Shown: positions 36,254-44,916, numbered from the stretch's first letter. The stretch: 64,000 nucleotides of DNA from an uncultured Mediterraneibacter sp. (GCA_944383695.1 CALWQP010000001.1:62001-126000); one strand, 5' to 3'. Numbers and translations are program-made. The notes: generated by a model not told the origin, from the letters alone.

Positions 36254-36814
36254 TTATTTTAATTTGGGCCTTGTACCTTTGTCAAGTTTTTTGCGCATAC
36301 GACCTTTTTTCCTGCGTTTTTTCACTGCGTTCAGGACGTTTTCTATAGTTTCCTCGATACGGCATCCGTCCTCACAGACTGTAATATCCGCATATTTTTC
36401 AAAATACGGTACGCGCTCCTCATACAGATCCTTAAAGGTCTGCCCTTCCCGCAGCACGACCCCGCGCCGCTTCGGATTTCTTATCCTCCTCCTTATTGTC
36501 TGATAAGAAACCTTTAAATATACGACCGTTCCGATCTTTTTATAATGCTCCATGGCTTCCTTGCAGTAGATCACGCTTCCGCCTGGCGATATGACCGCAT
36601 TCTCAGCGTTTACGGAGGCATTCACCCGGTTCTCTATTTCCAGGAATCCGTCCTCCCCTGCCTCGGCGATGATCTCCCTGAGCAATTTTCCTTCCTGCTC
36701 CTGGATCAGCAGGTCAGTATCGATAAACTGCATTCCGAGGCGCTTTGCCACCACGATGCCCACTGTACTCTTCCCCACTGCCGGCATGCCGATAAATATA
36801 AGGTTTTTCTTCAT
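36254..36814 (-). CDS. shikimate kinase-like P-loop kinase with a basic tail
   Basis: A 186-residue small kinase. P-loop GMPAVGKSTVG (residues 9-19) and FIDTDLLIQEQEGKLLREII match shikimate kinase, which phosphorylates shikimate in aromatic amino acid synthesis, and PGGSVIYCKEAM matches its GG substrate motif. However, the GExxFRxxE motif reads GEDGFLEIEN: the arginine that binds shikimate is leucine. The C-terminus (KKRRKKGRMRKKLDKGTRPKLK region) is unusually basic. It is far from other aro genes. It is annotatable as aroK, but another small substrate is possible. The upstream promoter is TTTACT-17-TATACT. Confidence 0.8.
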   Translation of the reverse strand: MKKNLIFIGMPAVGKSTVGIVVAKRLGMQFIDTDLLIQEQEGKLLREIIAEAGEDGFLEIENRVNASVNAENAVISPGGSVIYCKEAMEHYKKIGTVVYLKVSYQTIRRRIRNPKRRGVVLREGQTFKDLYEERVPYFEKYADITVCEDGCRIEETIENVLNAVKKRRKKGRMRKKLDKGTRPKLK

Positions 36815-36896
36815 AAGTTTTTCTCTCTTATCTCTTATTCAGGAAAACAGCCGGTATATACACATCCTCTGCTCATACACGGAAATTTCCCACGAC

Positions 36897-36925
36897 AGTA
36901 TAACATGTTTTTCCCAATTAGTAAA
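36897..36925 (-). promoter_or_regulatory. promoter of the shikimate-kinase-like gene
   Basis: TTTACT (36920-36925) and TATACT (36897-36902) with 17-base spacing; it overlaps the stop of the upstream cysteine-rich gene. Confidence 0.6.
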
Positions 36926-37376
36926 ATCTCCTGCATCTTCTGCGGTGATCGCACCTGCGTCTGTACAGTTCCTGAAAGAGCATCACTTCCACCAGATCCC
37001 GGAGTATTCCTTTGTCAGAACCTCTGCATGAGCAGCCGGCGCCCCTGCATGAGCAGGCAGAACCTGACACAGCGCTCTCTTCGTTTTCTTCCTGGTCAAA
37101 GGCCTCGCCCCATTCTGACAGCCGCTCATGCCTGCGCACATTGTCGCAGACCCGCCTGCACATCATCTTAAGCTGGAGTTTGTCAGGATACTGGTCATAC
37201 ATCATGCTGTTTTCGTATTCCATGCGGTCGCACTCCTCCTCCACATAGGGCAGGATGCGTTTGGGCAGCTCAGGATACATACTCTTCAAATATTCAAAAT
37301 CCATCCGCTCCGTCCTCTCATCGTCAAAAGAGAAGGGCGTCGGGTAAGCCATATAATAAGGCATTCTTTCATTCAT
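36918..37376 (-). CDS. small cysteine-rich protein of unknown function
   Basis: A 152-residue protein I do not recognise by name. It has no signal peptide or membrane helix. The N-terminal half (YLKSMYPELPKRILPYVEEECDRMEYENSMMYDQYPDK) is acidic and tyrosine-rich. A central tandem motif CSCRGAGCSCRG supplies four cysteines in twelve residues. The C-terminal tail is His/Arg/Cys-rich (YRRRCDHRRRCRRFY). The Tyr/Cys/Arg pattern resembles small spore-coat or crust proteins, but that is inference. The frame is well supported by codon use and by its position between two minus-strand genes. Confidence 0.7.
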   Translation of the reverse strand: MNERMPYYMAYPTPFSFDDERTERMDFEYLKSMYPELPKRILPYVEEECDRMEYENSMMYDQYPDKLQLKMMCRRVCDNVRRHERLSEWGEAFDQEENEESAVSGSACSCRGAGCSCRGSDKGILRDLVEVMLFQELYRRRCDHRRRCRRFY

Positions 37377-37438
37377 GCGGTGTTCACTCCCAGACAGACA
37401 TTATATGTACACTATATGCGGGGGAGCCGGGATTGGTG

Positions 37439-37505
37439 AAAAATGCTCTAAGTGACCGCTTCATTGACCATAGCAGGACCATGGTCGTAAAGTCACTTAG
37501 AGCAT
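37439..37505 (-). terminator. long hairpin terminator of the disaccharide phosphorylase operon
   Basis: Perfect 14-bp arms ATGCTCTAAGTGAC (37443-37456) and GTCACTTAGAGCAT (37492-37505) enclose a second stem GACCAT/ATGGTC (37466-37471, 37481-37486). On the minus strand it is followed by TTTTC. It lies 44 bases after the pgmB stop. Confidence 0.8.
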
Positions 37506-37548
37506 CTCCTTTTTATAATGCTTTTGTTCGTATGCTTTGCGCTATGTT

Positions 37549-38181
37549 CTACGCGATCTGCGTCACTTCCGCCGCTGACTTCAGCTCAAACTCCGACTTT
37601 TGGGGCCATGGCCCCTGCCCGATCACCGCGCAGTCCATCCCCGCGGCTTTGGCAGCTTCCAGCCCCGCGGGCGCGTCCTCAACGACCAGACACTCCCCGG
37701 GTTCAAGTCCCAGCGCCTGCGCCGCCTTCAAGAACACCTCAGGATGCGGCTTGCTGTGTGTGATCATCGTGCCGTCGCAGACAGCGTCAAATGCCTTTTC
37801 CGCACCCAGACGCTCTATGATAAAAGGGGCATTCTTACTGGAGGAGCCCACCGCGATCTGGATGCCCTGCGCCCGGAGTTCCTGGAGCATCTCCCTTACA
37901 GGCGGCTCCATATCTGCCGGAGTCATCTCTGAGAGAAGTGTCCTGTAATATGTATTTTTTTCCTCAGCAAGCTGCTCCTTCTGTTCCTCTGAGAACGTCT
38001 CCCTGCTCTTCTCAAGAATGATCTCAAGGCTTTCCAGCCTGCTCACGCCCCGGAGTCTCCGGTTGACTGTCTCGTCAAAGGGAACTCCGATCTCATCCGC
38101 CACTTTCTTCCATGCCCGGTAATGGAACCGGTCCGTATGGCACAGGACTCCATCCAGATCAAAAATCACTCCTTTATACAT
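37549..38181 (-). CDS. pgmB: beta-phosphoglucomutase
   Basis: Converts beta-glucose 1-phosphate to glucose 6-phosphate. This 210-residue HAD hydrolase-fold enzyme starts MYKGVIFDLDGVLCHTD, with nucleophile Asp8 and general acid/base Asp10, cap residues HYRAWKKVADEIG, GVSRLESLEIIL, the Ser of VGSSSKNAPFIIERLG, Lys in THSKPHPEVFLKAA, and VVEDAPAGLEAA. The ATG at 38181 lies within the last codons of the GH65 gene (8-base overlap) behind AAGGAGG. GH65 phosphorylase plus PgmB is a well-known pairing for inverting disaccharide phosphorolysis. Confidence 0.95.
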   Translation of the reverse strand: MYKGVIFDLDGVLCHTDRFHYRAWKKVADEIGVPFDETVNRRLRGVSRLESLEIILEKSRETFSEEQKEQLAEEKNTYYRTLLSEMTPADMEPPVREMLQELRAQGIQIAVGSSSKNAPFIIERLGAEKAFDAVCDGTMITHSKPHPEVFLKAAQALGLEPGECLVVEDAPAGLEAAKAAGMDCAVIGQGPWPQKSEFELKSAAEVTQIA

Positions 38182-40540
38182 CCTGCACTCCTCCTTTTCG
38201 TCCTTTGTCTGACACAGCTTTCCCCTGCTCCAGAACATACTCCCTGCCATTGAGGATAAGTGCGAGTTCCGGTCCTGACAGATGTTCCGCCATAATCTGC
38301 TCCCCTGTCAGGCTTACCCGGATCCAGGTCCCTCTCCAGCAGATTTTAAATGTCATGGACTTCCACTCCGCGGGCAGGTTATTCTCCAGCGCAAGGCGTC
38401 CGCCTTCCCACCGAAGCCCGGCGAACCCGCACACGTCACACTGCCAGATACCGCCCATTGCCGCACTGTGGATGCCTTCATTGGATGAGCCTGGGTTGGG
38501 CCCCAGGTCAATGTCCACTGCATGTCTGTACATGTCCAGGGCCATCTGGTCCATTCCCATCCACGCTGCCACAACGCAGTGCTGCCCATGACTTAAGGAA
38601 GAATCATGGAGGGTCCGCGACTCATAGAACAGGAAGTTCTTCTTCCTTGTCTCCTCGTCAAAGAGCTCAGGCATGATCCTGAGCAGCATCACAAGATCCG
38701 CCTGCTTGGACACCATGAACCTGTTCATCTGCATGGGGCTGTAATCCTCATAGATGGAGGACACGCCCTGCTGTGTCTTATATTTTGTCAGGTCAATCTT
38801 TTCCAGGCGCAGATACTCGTCATTCTGGGGCACAAGCCCATCTGCGCCGGGCATTGGCAGGTAGACCTGGTCCGCTTTTTCTGCGAACTCTTTTCCCAGC
38901 TTTTCCAGATCAAACTTTCTGCCAAGCCGCGTATACGCCTTCTTCCACTTTTGCTCAAGCTGTCCTATCACCTCCCCGGCAATCCGCAGATTGTAGACTG
39001 CCAGATAGTTGGTGAAGGCGTTGTTATCCACATCCTCCTTATATTCGTCCGGACCGATAACGCCGCAAATTTCATACCGTTTTGCCTCATCGTTCCACTC
39101 CAGACGGCTGCTCCAGAAGCGGGCAGTCTCCAGGATGAGTTCACAGCCGTATTTTTCCATGAAGTCATCATCCCCGGTGGCATTGTAGTAAAGCCATACC
39201 GCCCATGCCACGTCCGCTGTGATGTGATGCTCCCTGATTCCCGTATAGATCAGTATGCTCTCTCCTGTGACGACATCGGCAGCACCGTAGAGCGGAGTGA
39301 CTTCTCCGTCATCCATCCAGGCGCTCTCCCATGGGAACATCGCGCCCTCATATCCGTTCTCCTCTGCCTTCCGGTACGCCCCGCTCATGCTCCGGTAGCG
39401 GTACTCGAGAAGGGTCCGGGCAGCCGCCGGGTCTGTGAGCAGGTAATGGGGCAGGAGAAACATTTCCGTATCCCAGAAGGAATGTCCTTTGTATCCTTCC
39501 CCTGTCATTCCCTTTGCTCCGATACCCACACGATTGTCTTTGCGCTGGATCATGATATTCAGATGATAGAGGGCGAACCGGACGCCGAGCTGATCCATCG
39601 GATTGGGGCTGTCGATGGCAACATCCATCTTTTCCCAGTACGCGTTCCACAGGCGGGAGGATTCTTCCAGAAGGACTCCATATCCCAGCTTACTGCACTC
39701 CTCGATGCAGGCATCCCCCGCATTGCTGACAGGTTCTGTCTGGTACGTGCCATCCGGGCTGTCCGGCTGTTCGTACACCTTGTCCCTGCCTGTGTGCCAG
39801 CACGCGGTTTTATCCATGCGCAGCGTTTCCTCTGCTTCCATCAGGAAGCGGAACCGCTTCACAAGCCTTCTTCTCTCGATCACAGGCAGTTCTGACGCGC
39901 ACTCTTTATTAAAACTGTGGGCACAGTGGACTGCCACCGGGATATTTGACTGAGCTGTACGGGTGGTCAGACGGAGGATCCCCCCATTCAGCATCCGTTT
40001 TTCCCCGTCCAGGCAATGCTGGGCGCCGGTGTTGGAACTTCGGGAGCTGATCCCGCTTTCCAGAACGATTTCCAGAGGCCCTGACAACGGAGTGATCTCC
40101 ATCTGGAAGGCTGCCACATGCTCTCTTTTCAAAGAGACAAACCTGCGGAAGCAGAACTTTGCCCTGCTGCCCGAAGGGCTCTCCCATGTAACTTCCCTGA
40201 CGCACTCTCCTGTGCGCAGGTCCAGTCTCCGGGAATAAGCGTGGACCTTCCCTCTGTCCATAGAAAACCGTTCTCCGTTAAGAGCGATCACCATCTGAGC
40301 CGCATCCGGCAGATTTGGGAGCTCTGTCACCTCGTCCGGCATTGCCTTGTTAAATGTACCTGTGACAAACGTATCTCTGCACTGACCTACATAGTCTTCC
40401 TCCAGTGCGCATCGTATGTTCATATATCCGTTTCCCTGTGCAAAGATGGACTCACATTTTGCCATGCAGCGGGAATCAAATCCCGCCTCCTCGATGACCC
40501 ATCCGAGAGGGAGCGGGCTATAATTCATATGAAAATTCAT
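38174..40540 (-). CDS. glycoside hydrolase family 65 disaccharide phosphorylase
   Basis: A 788-residue inverting phosphorylase that splits an alpha-glucosyl disaccharide with phosphate, releasing beta-glucose 1-phosphate. The N-terminal beta-sandwich (MNYSPLPLGWVIEEAGFD, GNGYMNIRCALEE) precedes an (alpha/alpha)6 barrel with FWDTEMFLLPHYL, the catalytic Glu in VIGPDEYKEDVDNNAF near residue 496, and phosphate-site residues DSSLSHGQHCV. The family covers maltose, trehalose, kojibiose and nigerose; sequence inspection alone does not decide which. It sits between the ABC importer and pgmB in one operon. SD AAAGGAG precedes ATG 40540. Confidence 0.94.
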   Translation of the reverse strand: MNFHMNYSPLPLGWVIEEAGFDSRCMAKCESIFAQGNGYMNIRCALEEDYVGQCRDTFVTGTFNKAMPDEVTELPNLPDAAQMVIALNGERFSMDRGKVHAYSRRLDLRTGECVREVTWESPSGSRAKFCFRRFVSLKREHVAAFQMEITPLSGPLEIVLESGISSRSSNTGAQHCLDGEKRMLNGGILRLTTRTAQSNIPVAVHCAHSFNKECASELPVIERRRLVKRFRFLMEAEETLRMDKTACWHTGRDKVYEQPDSPDGTYQTEPVSNAGDACIEECSKLGYGVLLEESSRLWNAYWEKMDVAIDSPNPMDQLGVRFALYHLNIMIQRKDNRVGIGAKGMTGEGYKGHSFWDTEMFLLPHYLLTDPAAARTLLEYRYRSMSGAYRKAEENGYEGAMFPWESAWMDDGEVTPLYGAADVVTGESILIYTGIREHHITADVAWAVWLYYNATGDDDFMEKYGCELILETARFWSSRLEWNDEAKRYEICGVIGPDEYKEDVDNNAFTNYLAVYNLRIAGEVIGQLEQKWKKAYTRLGRKFDLEKLGKEFAEKADQVYLPMPGADGLVPQNDEYLRLEKIDLTKYKTQQGVSSIYEDYSPMQMNRFMVSKQADLVMLLRIMPELFDEETRKKNFLFYESRTLHDSSLSHGQHCVVAAWMGMDQMALDMYRHAVDIDLGPNPGSSNEGIHSAAMGGIWQCDVCGFAGLRWEGGRLALENNLPAEWKSMTFKICWRGTWIRVSLTGEQIMAEHLSGPELALILNGREYVLEQGKAVSDKGRKGGVQDV

Positions 40541-40565
40541 AAGTTTTCTCCTTTATTCTGTCATA

Positions 40566-41399
40566 TCATCCTTTGATCCCTGTTGAAGCCATACTTGTCT
40601 GAACCTGTTCCTGAGCAAAAATGTACAGAATGATACCCGGCAGGACAACAATGGTAAGAGCCGCAAACAGTTGGGTGTAGTTGTAAGAGAATTCACTCGT
40701 AAAGTAGCTCAGCGCGACCGGAAGCGTCCGTTGGGAGTCCGACATGGTGAGCAGTGATGCAAAATAATATTCGTTCCAGTTGCTTAAGAACATGAGGATG
40801 CCCGCCGTCGCCAGCGCGCCTTTTGCCAGCGGCAGGTTTATGGACCAGAAAATGCGCAAAAATCCCGCGCCGTCCACGATCGCCGCCTCATCCAGCGACT
40901 TGGGGATCGAGAGAAACCCTGCTCTCAGGATAAAAATGGACATGGCCATGCCCGTGGAGAGATAGACAAGGGTCACTCCCAACAGCTTATCGTACAGCCC
41001 CATCTCCATGATCAGATTGAAGATTGGCTGGGTCTTGCTGTGCGCCGGCACAAGGAGCGTCACAGTAAAGAGGGTGAATAAAAGCGTGCGCCCCGGAAAT
41101 TTGTACTTTGCCAGCACATATCCTCCCATGGCATAGAACAGAAGGGATACCACCGTGGACGCTCCTGCTGCCAGCAGGGAATTGAGAAAGTACCGCGGGA
41201 AATTGTATTCCTCAAACAACTGGGCAAACGTGTCAAACGACAGGGAGGACGGGAGCGCCAGAGGGCTGCTCAGTATCTCTCCGTTCGTCTTAAAAGCCGA
41301 CATGATCACCCACAGGATAGGGAATATGGAAATCACGATAACAAAAATTTCAATAAAATATATGAGTCCCCTGCTCATTCCTTTTTTCAGTTTCAGCAT
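40566..41399 (-). CDS. sugar ABC transporter permease (MalG/type II)
   Basis: A 277-residue membrane protein with six hydrophobic segments and the cytoplasmic EAA loop (SLDEAAIVDGAGFLRIFWSINLPLAKGALAT) that docks on the ATPase. The N-terminal part LIYFIEIFVIVISIFPILWVIMSAFKT is typical of CUT1 permeases. It is partner of the permease directly upstream (12 bases). There is no ATPase gene in this operon, so a shared MsmK-type ATPase elsewhere is expected. Confidence 0.94.
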   Translation of the reverse strand: MLKLKKGMSRGLIYFIEIFVIVISIFPILWVIMSAFKTNGEILSSPLALPSSLSFDTFAQLFEEYNFPRYFLNSLLAAGASTVVSLLFYAMGGYVLAKYKFPGRTLLFTLFTVTLLVPAHSKTQPIFNLIMEMGLYDKLLGVTLVYLSTGMAMSIFILRAGFLSIPKSLDEAAIVDGAGFLRIFWSINLPLAKGALATAGILMFLSNWNEYYFASLLTMSDSQRTLPVALSYFTSEFSYNYTQLFAALTIVVLPGIILYIFAQEQVQTSMASTGIKG

Positions 41400-41411
41400 A
41401 TACCCACCTCC

Positions 41412-42323
41412 TTAATAATCTGTCTCGTTTATGCGAAATGCCTTGTTTATCACGACCATCATGATCAAACCGATCACGAACATGAGCACTCCGATGGCGT
41501 TGGCATATCCATATCTATAATCCGTTACCGCGTTTACGAGCAGGATGGGAAGGCTCATGGTGTCATTTCCCGGTCCGCCCGCCGTTGTCAGGGATATCTG
41601 CTCATACATGGTAATCCTCGATGTGAGGGAACAGATCACGCCGGTAGCGATGGCGCCGCGGCACAGCGGAAGCTGGATATAGCGGATCAGCTGCCAGCCG
41701 CCTGCTCCGTCGATGATCGCCGCTTCATTTAACTCCTGAGGAATGTTCATCAGGTCGCCCAGTACGAGCAGTGTCACGATGACCGCGTAGAACAGCCATG
41801 TGAGTGTGACCGCCCAGAACGCCCACGGCGACTGGTAAAGCCACTGTACGTCAAAATCCGGGTCGATCGTGCGTATGATGGAATTGAGGATTCCAAAATT
41901 ATTGTTGAAAAAGAACCGGTAGATCATTGCCCACGCCGCTGCGCTGATCACGTTCGGTATCATAAATACCGCTCTTGTCACTTTCCAGCCTCTTTTTCGC
42001 TGATACAGCACAAAGGCGACCAGCGTGCCGAATCCCACATGGAAGAACATGGCGATCAGCGCCCAGAGAAGCAGATTTTTCAGTGAGACCAGGAACGCAC
42101 TGCTCGTAAACAGATTCTGGTAATTGCGTATCCCATTGAACACCGGGTCATTAAAACCATCCCACTGCGTAAATGATGTGACAAACACCTGGACGATCGG
42201 CACAAGATAGAACATGAGAAAGATCACGGTCGTGGGGAGCAGGAACAGGTAGATCCATTTGTAGTTCCTGCGCTCCCAGTGGTTCTTTGACATTCGGTTC
42301 GGTTTTGTGACTTTTTTTAGCAT
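41412..42323 (-). CDS. sugar ABC transporter permease (MalF/type I)
   Basis: A 303-residue CUT1 permease with six membrane segments and the EAA loop ELNEAAIIDGAGGWQLIRYIQLPLCRGAIAT. ATG 42323 (MLKKVTKPNRMSKNHWERR) is chosen because AAAGGAAATGG precedes it. The hairpin at 42347-42374 lies between it and the binding-protein gene. Confidence 0.94.
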   Translation of the reverse strand: MLKKVTKPNRMSKNHWERRNYKWIYLFLLPTTVIFLMFYLVPIVQVFVTSFTQWDGFNDPVFNGIRNYQNLFTSSAFLVSLKNLLLWALIAMFFHVGFGTLVAFVLYQRKRGWKVTRAVFMIPNVISAAAWAMIYRFFFNNNFGILNSIIRTIDPDFDVQWLYQSPWAFWAVTLTWLFYAVIVTLLVLGDLMNIPQELNEAAIIDGAGGWQLIRYIQLPLCRGAIATGVICSLTSRITMYEQISLTTAGGPGNDTMSLPILLVNAVTDYRYGYANAIGVLMFVIGLIMMVVINKAFRINETDY

Positions 42324-42346
42324 AAAACCATTTCCTTTCTTAATAC

Positions 42347-42374
42347 ACACGCCCGTCTGAAACGGCGGGCGTGT
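42347..42374 (-). promoter_or_regulatory. intercistronic hairpin after the binding-protein gene
   Basis: ACACGCCCG (42347-42355) and CGGGCGTGT (42366-42374) are exact complements. There is no downstream U-run on the minus strand, so it is more likely an mRNA-stabilising or partial-termination structure that keeps binding protein in excess over the permeases. Confidence 0.6.
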
Positions 42375-42402
42375 AAAAAGCTGTTTATTCTGCTGTCCGG
42401 TC

Positions 42403-43737
42403 TTATTCTGCCGTTGCTTCCTGTGCCGCAGTTGTCAGAAGCTCGCAGAATTCTTCTGCTGTATATGTGCCGTCTGCCAGTGAAGGAAGCAGTCTGCTCA
42501 GGTCTGAGCTGGCAACAGAGGATGGGATCACATCCAGGATACACGGAGCGAATACAGTCTCCTCTGAAGTATCAGCCGCAAGATCTGCCAGAACCTGTGT
42601 CTCTCCCTGCTGGGCAGTGAAGCTTTCACTGTACTCCAGGTTCGGAGCGTCACCGCCTTCTGCGAGCAGGTATGCCTCCAGCTCCTCCGGTGAATAGATG
42701 AACTCAAGGAATGCCTCTGCCAGCGCGATCTCATCTTCTGTGGCGTCAGCGGAAATCCACCATTCTCCATAGCTGCGTGTCTGAGCAATGCCGACCTGTC
42801 CCGGGAAGAGGGATGCCCTCACATCAGCTCCGTTAAAGCCGTTGCTCCAGTTTGCTGAGTTTGTCTCCTCAAAATCTGTTGACATCCACGGTCCGTTGGA
42901 TATGATGGACGCCTGTCCGCTCATGAATGCGTTGGCCGCGTCCGGATAAGCTGCTCCCACAGAGTTTGCAGACGCATTGTTCTGGAGAAGGCTCTGGAGT
43001 TTCTCCACTGCCGTTACAATGATGGGCTGGTTAAAGTCGGTGATCTTCTCTTCGATCCCGCTGTTAAGGAGTTCGACACCGCCCTCCTGGTCCGCGATAA
43101 GCGCGGTCAGGAACAGTGCGCTCACCCATGCGTTTTCTGCTGTTGAGAAAGCAATCTTCTGGTCTCCGATCAGGCTGATGAACTCATCCATTGTAAGGCT
43201 GCTCAGGTCTTCTGTCGGATTCCACATAGCGCTGTTGTAGAAGAAGCCCGTAGGTCTGACTGTTGCCAGAGGCACGCTGTAGATCGCGCCGTCATCCTCT
43301 GTACAGTAGTCAATGGCATCCTCCAGCATGAGCGCCTTGATATCCGGGTTCTCATCCAGCCAGCCGCTGATGTCATGGGCCATTCCGTTGGGGAAAACAA
43401 CGGTACGGAGCCATTCTTTGTCTCCTCCCTGTACAAGCGGCGGAAGTGCTTTCTGCTGTGCCAGCTGTTTCATCTGGTCGTTGAACACATCCTCTGTCAC
43501 GTTCTCAAGCTCAATGTGGTACTGGCCTTCATATTTCTGGTTAAAACGCTCTACCTGGGGCTCAAAGAAAACAGCTCCCACGTTCTGTCCTGTCTTGTAA
43601 GATGGGATCGTTATGGTGATTTCCCCGGAATCCCCGCCGTCTGATGTGCTGCCGCCACCGCCGCCGGAAGCCCCGCATCCGGCAGACACAAGCATAAGCC
43701 CTGCTGTTAATGCCGCCAAAAGTCTTTTCTTTTTCAT
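42403..43737 (-). CDS. sugar ABC transporter substrate-binding lipoprotein
   Basis: A 444-residue extracellular solute-binding protein (family 1). Signal peptide with lipobox LMLVSAGC, Cys near residue 20, followed by a Gly/Ser linker (GASGGGGGSTSDGG). The mature part has the two-lobe fold of CUT1 binding proteins (FFEPQVERFNQKYEGQYHIELENV...). Start ATG 43737 with AAAGGAG upstream. It binds the disaccharide later cleaved by the GH65 enzyme; the ligand identity is unknown. Confidence 0.94.
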   Translation of the reverse strand: MKKKRLLAALTAGLMLVSAGCGASGGGGGSTSDGGDSGEITITIPSYKTGQNVGAVFFEPQVERFNQKYEGQYHIELENVTEDVFNDQMKQLAQQKALPPLVQGGDKEWLRTVVFPNGMAHDISGWLDENPDIKALMLEDAIDYCTEDDGAIYSVPLATVRPTGFFYNSAMWNPTEDLSSLTMDEFISLIGDQKIAFSTAENAWVSALFLTALIADQEGGVELLNSGIEEKITDFNQPIIVTAVEKLQSLLQNNASANSVGAAYPDAANAFMSGQASIISNGPWMSTDFEETNSANWSNGFNGADVRASLFPGQVGIAQTRSYGEWWISADATEDEIALAEAFLEFIYSPEELEAYLLAEGGDAPNLEYSESFTAQQGETQVLADLAADTSEETVFAPCILDVIPSSVASSDLSRLLPSLADGTYTAEEFCELLTTAAQEATAE

Positions 43738-43783
43738 AATTACTGCTCCTTTCATCATTTAATATTTGATCTGGGCAAGATTG

Positions 43784-43799
43784 CCGAAAACGTTTTTGG
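43784..43799. promoter_or_regulatory. LacI-type operator in front of the binding-protein gene
   Basis: CCGAAAACGTTTTTGG, centred on the palindrome AAAACGTTTT, lies 47-62 bases upstream of the binding-protein start and matches the core of the site before lacI. Confidence 0.7.
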
Positions 43800-43845
43800 T
43801 CATGTGTATAAAAAAGTGGAAATCCTGCTGTATTCTTTTTGCGAA

Positions 43846-44871
43846 TCAGATTTCCAACCTCTTTACACTGTCCCGAATCTCCAGTTTATGCGGGAGGATC
43901 AGCCTCTGCGCGGAGCGCCTGCCCTCGATCATGTCGAACAGCAGATGAGCCGCTTCATAGCCTTTATCCTTTATGTTCTGGTCCACAGTAGTAAGTCTCG
44001 GATCTGTGTATTCCGTCACATAAAGTCCGTCATACCCTACCACAGAATAGTCATCAGGCACCCTGCATCCTGCCTCTTTGAGCGCTTCCACCGTCCCGAT
44101 CGCCAGCATATCGCTCATGCACAAAAATGCTGTTACTTCTTGATCCTGATGCTCTTTCAGAAACCCGGCAACTCCGTCGGTCGCTTCCTCCTTCAAAAAG
44201 TTTGTGTAGATGACAAAATCCGCGGGTGGTCTCAGCCCATTGCGCTCCAGCGCCCGCATTGCCCCATCCATCCGCTGCGCGGTGACTGTGGCGTTCTTTC
44301 TGCCGCATACGAGTGCGATCCTGCGGTGTCCCTGGTCGATCAGATACTGCGTCAGCTCATCAAACGCAGCCATATGGTCGTTGGTCACGCTGCTCACATT
44401 CTTTCCGCTGACTTCCACGTCAATGGTCACACACGGATTCTTGCTCTCTGCAAGGGATGTGAAATAGGGGTCCGTGCTCTTGATGCCAAAGATGATGCCC
44501 CCGGCGATGTTGTGTTCGTAGCATAGCTGCTCGTAACTTTTCTCCTCCTGAGTCCGGCTGTTGATCACATACATCGAGATGTCAAGCCCATGTTCAAAAG
44601 CGAACTGGTAGCATCCCTTCATCAGCATGGTCTCAAAGTCATTGAACATCGCATCCTCAAGAAATCCCGACAGGATCAGGGCAATATCCCTTGAGTGTTT
44701 GGACGACAGGCTCTTCGCCACAAGATTGGGCCGGTATTTCAACTCTTCCGCGACTTTCAGGATACGTTCTCTGGTCTTGGCGCTGATGTCGGGGTAATTA
44801 TTCATTGCTCTTGACACTGTCCCTACGGACACGCCTGCCGCTCTTGCCACATCCTGAATTGTCGCTGCCAT
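43846..44871 (-). CDS. LacI family transcriptional repressor
   Basis: A 341-residue repressor. Residues 2-24 form the helix-turn-helix ATIQDVARAAGVSVGTVSRAMNN, followed by the hinge helix region KYRPNLVAKSLSS and a periplasmic-binding-protein-like effector domain (RDIALILSGFLEDAMFNDFETMLMKG...). It precedes the sugar operon on the same strand, and matching palindromes lie in front of both its own gene and the binding-protein gene, so local autoregulation and control of disaccharide use are likely. Confidence 0.95.
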   Translation of the reverse strand: MAATIQDVARAAGVSVGTVSRAMNNYPDISAKTRERILKVAEELKYRPNLVAKSLSSKHSRDIALILSGFLEDAMFNDFETMLMKGCYQFAFEHGLDISMYVINSRTQEEKSYEQLCYEHNIAGGIIFGIKSTDPYFTSLAESKNPCVTIDVEVSGKNVSSVTNDHMAAFDELTQYLIDQGHRRIALVCGRKNATVTAQRMDGAMRALERNGLRPPADFVIYTNFLKEEATDGVAGFLKEHQDQEVTAFLCMSDMLAIGTVEALKEAGCRVPDDYSVVGYDGLYVTEYTDPRLTTVDQNIKDKGYEAAHLLFDMIEGRRSAQRLILPHKLEIRDSVKRLEI

Positions 44872-44894
44872 GTCTACACTGCCTCCTATGTTTA

Positions 44895-44908
44895 CAAAAA
44901 CGTTTTTG
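44895..44908. promoter_or_regulatory. LacI-type operator upstream of the lacI-like gene
   Basis: CAAAAACGTTTTTG is a perfect 14-bp palindrome located between the promoter -10 and the start codon. Confidence 0.75.
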
Positions 44909-44916
44909 ATACTTTA

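Noticed and set aside
38606-39895. 429-codon plus-strand frame opposite the GH65 gene
   Set aside because: Antisense shadow; no start signal or protein features.
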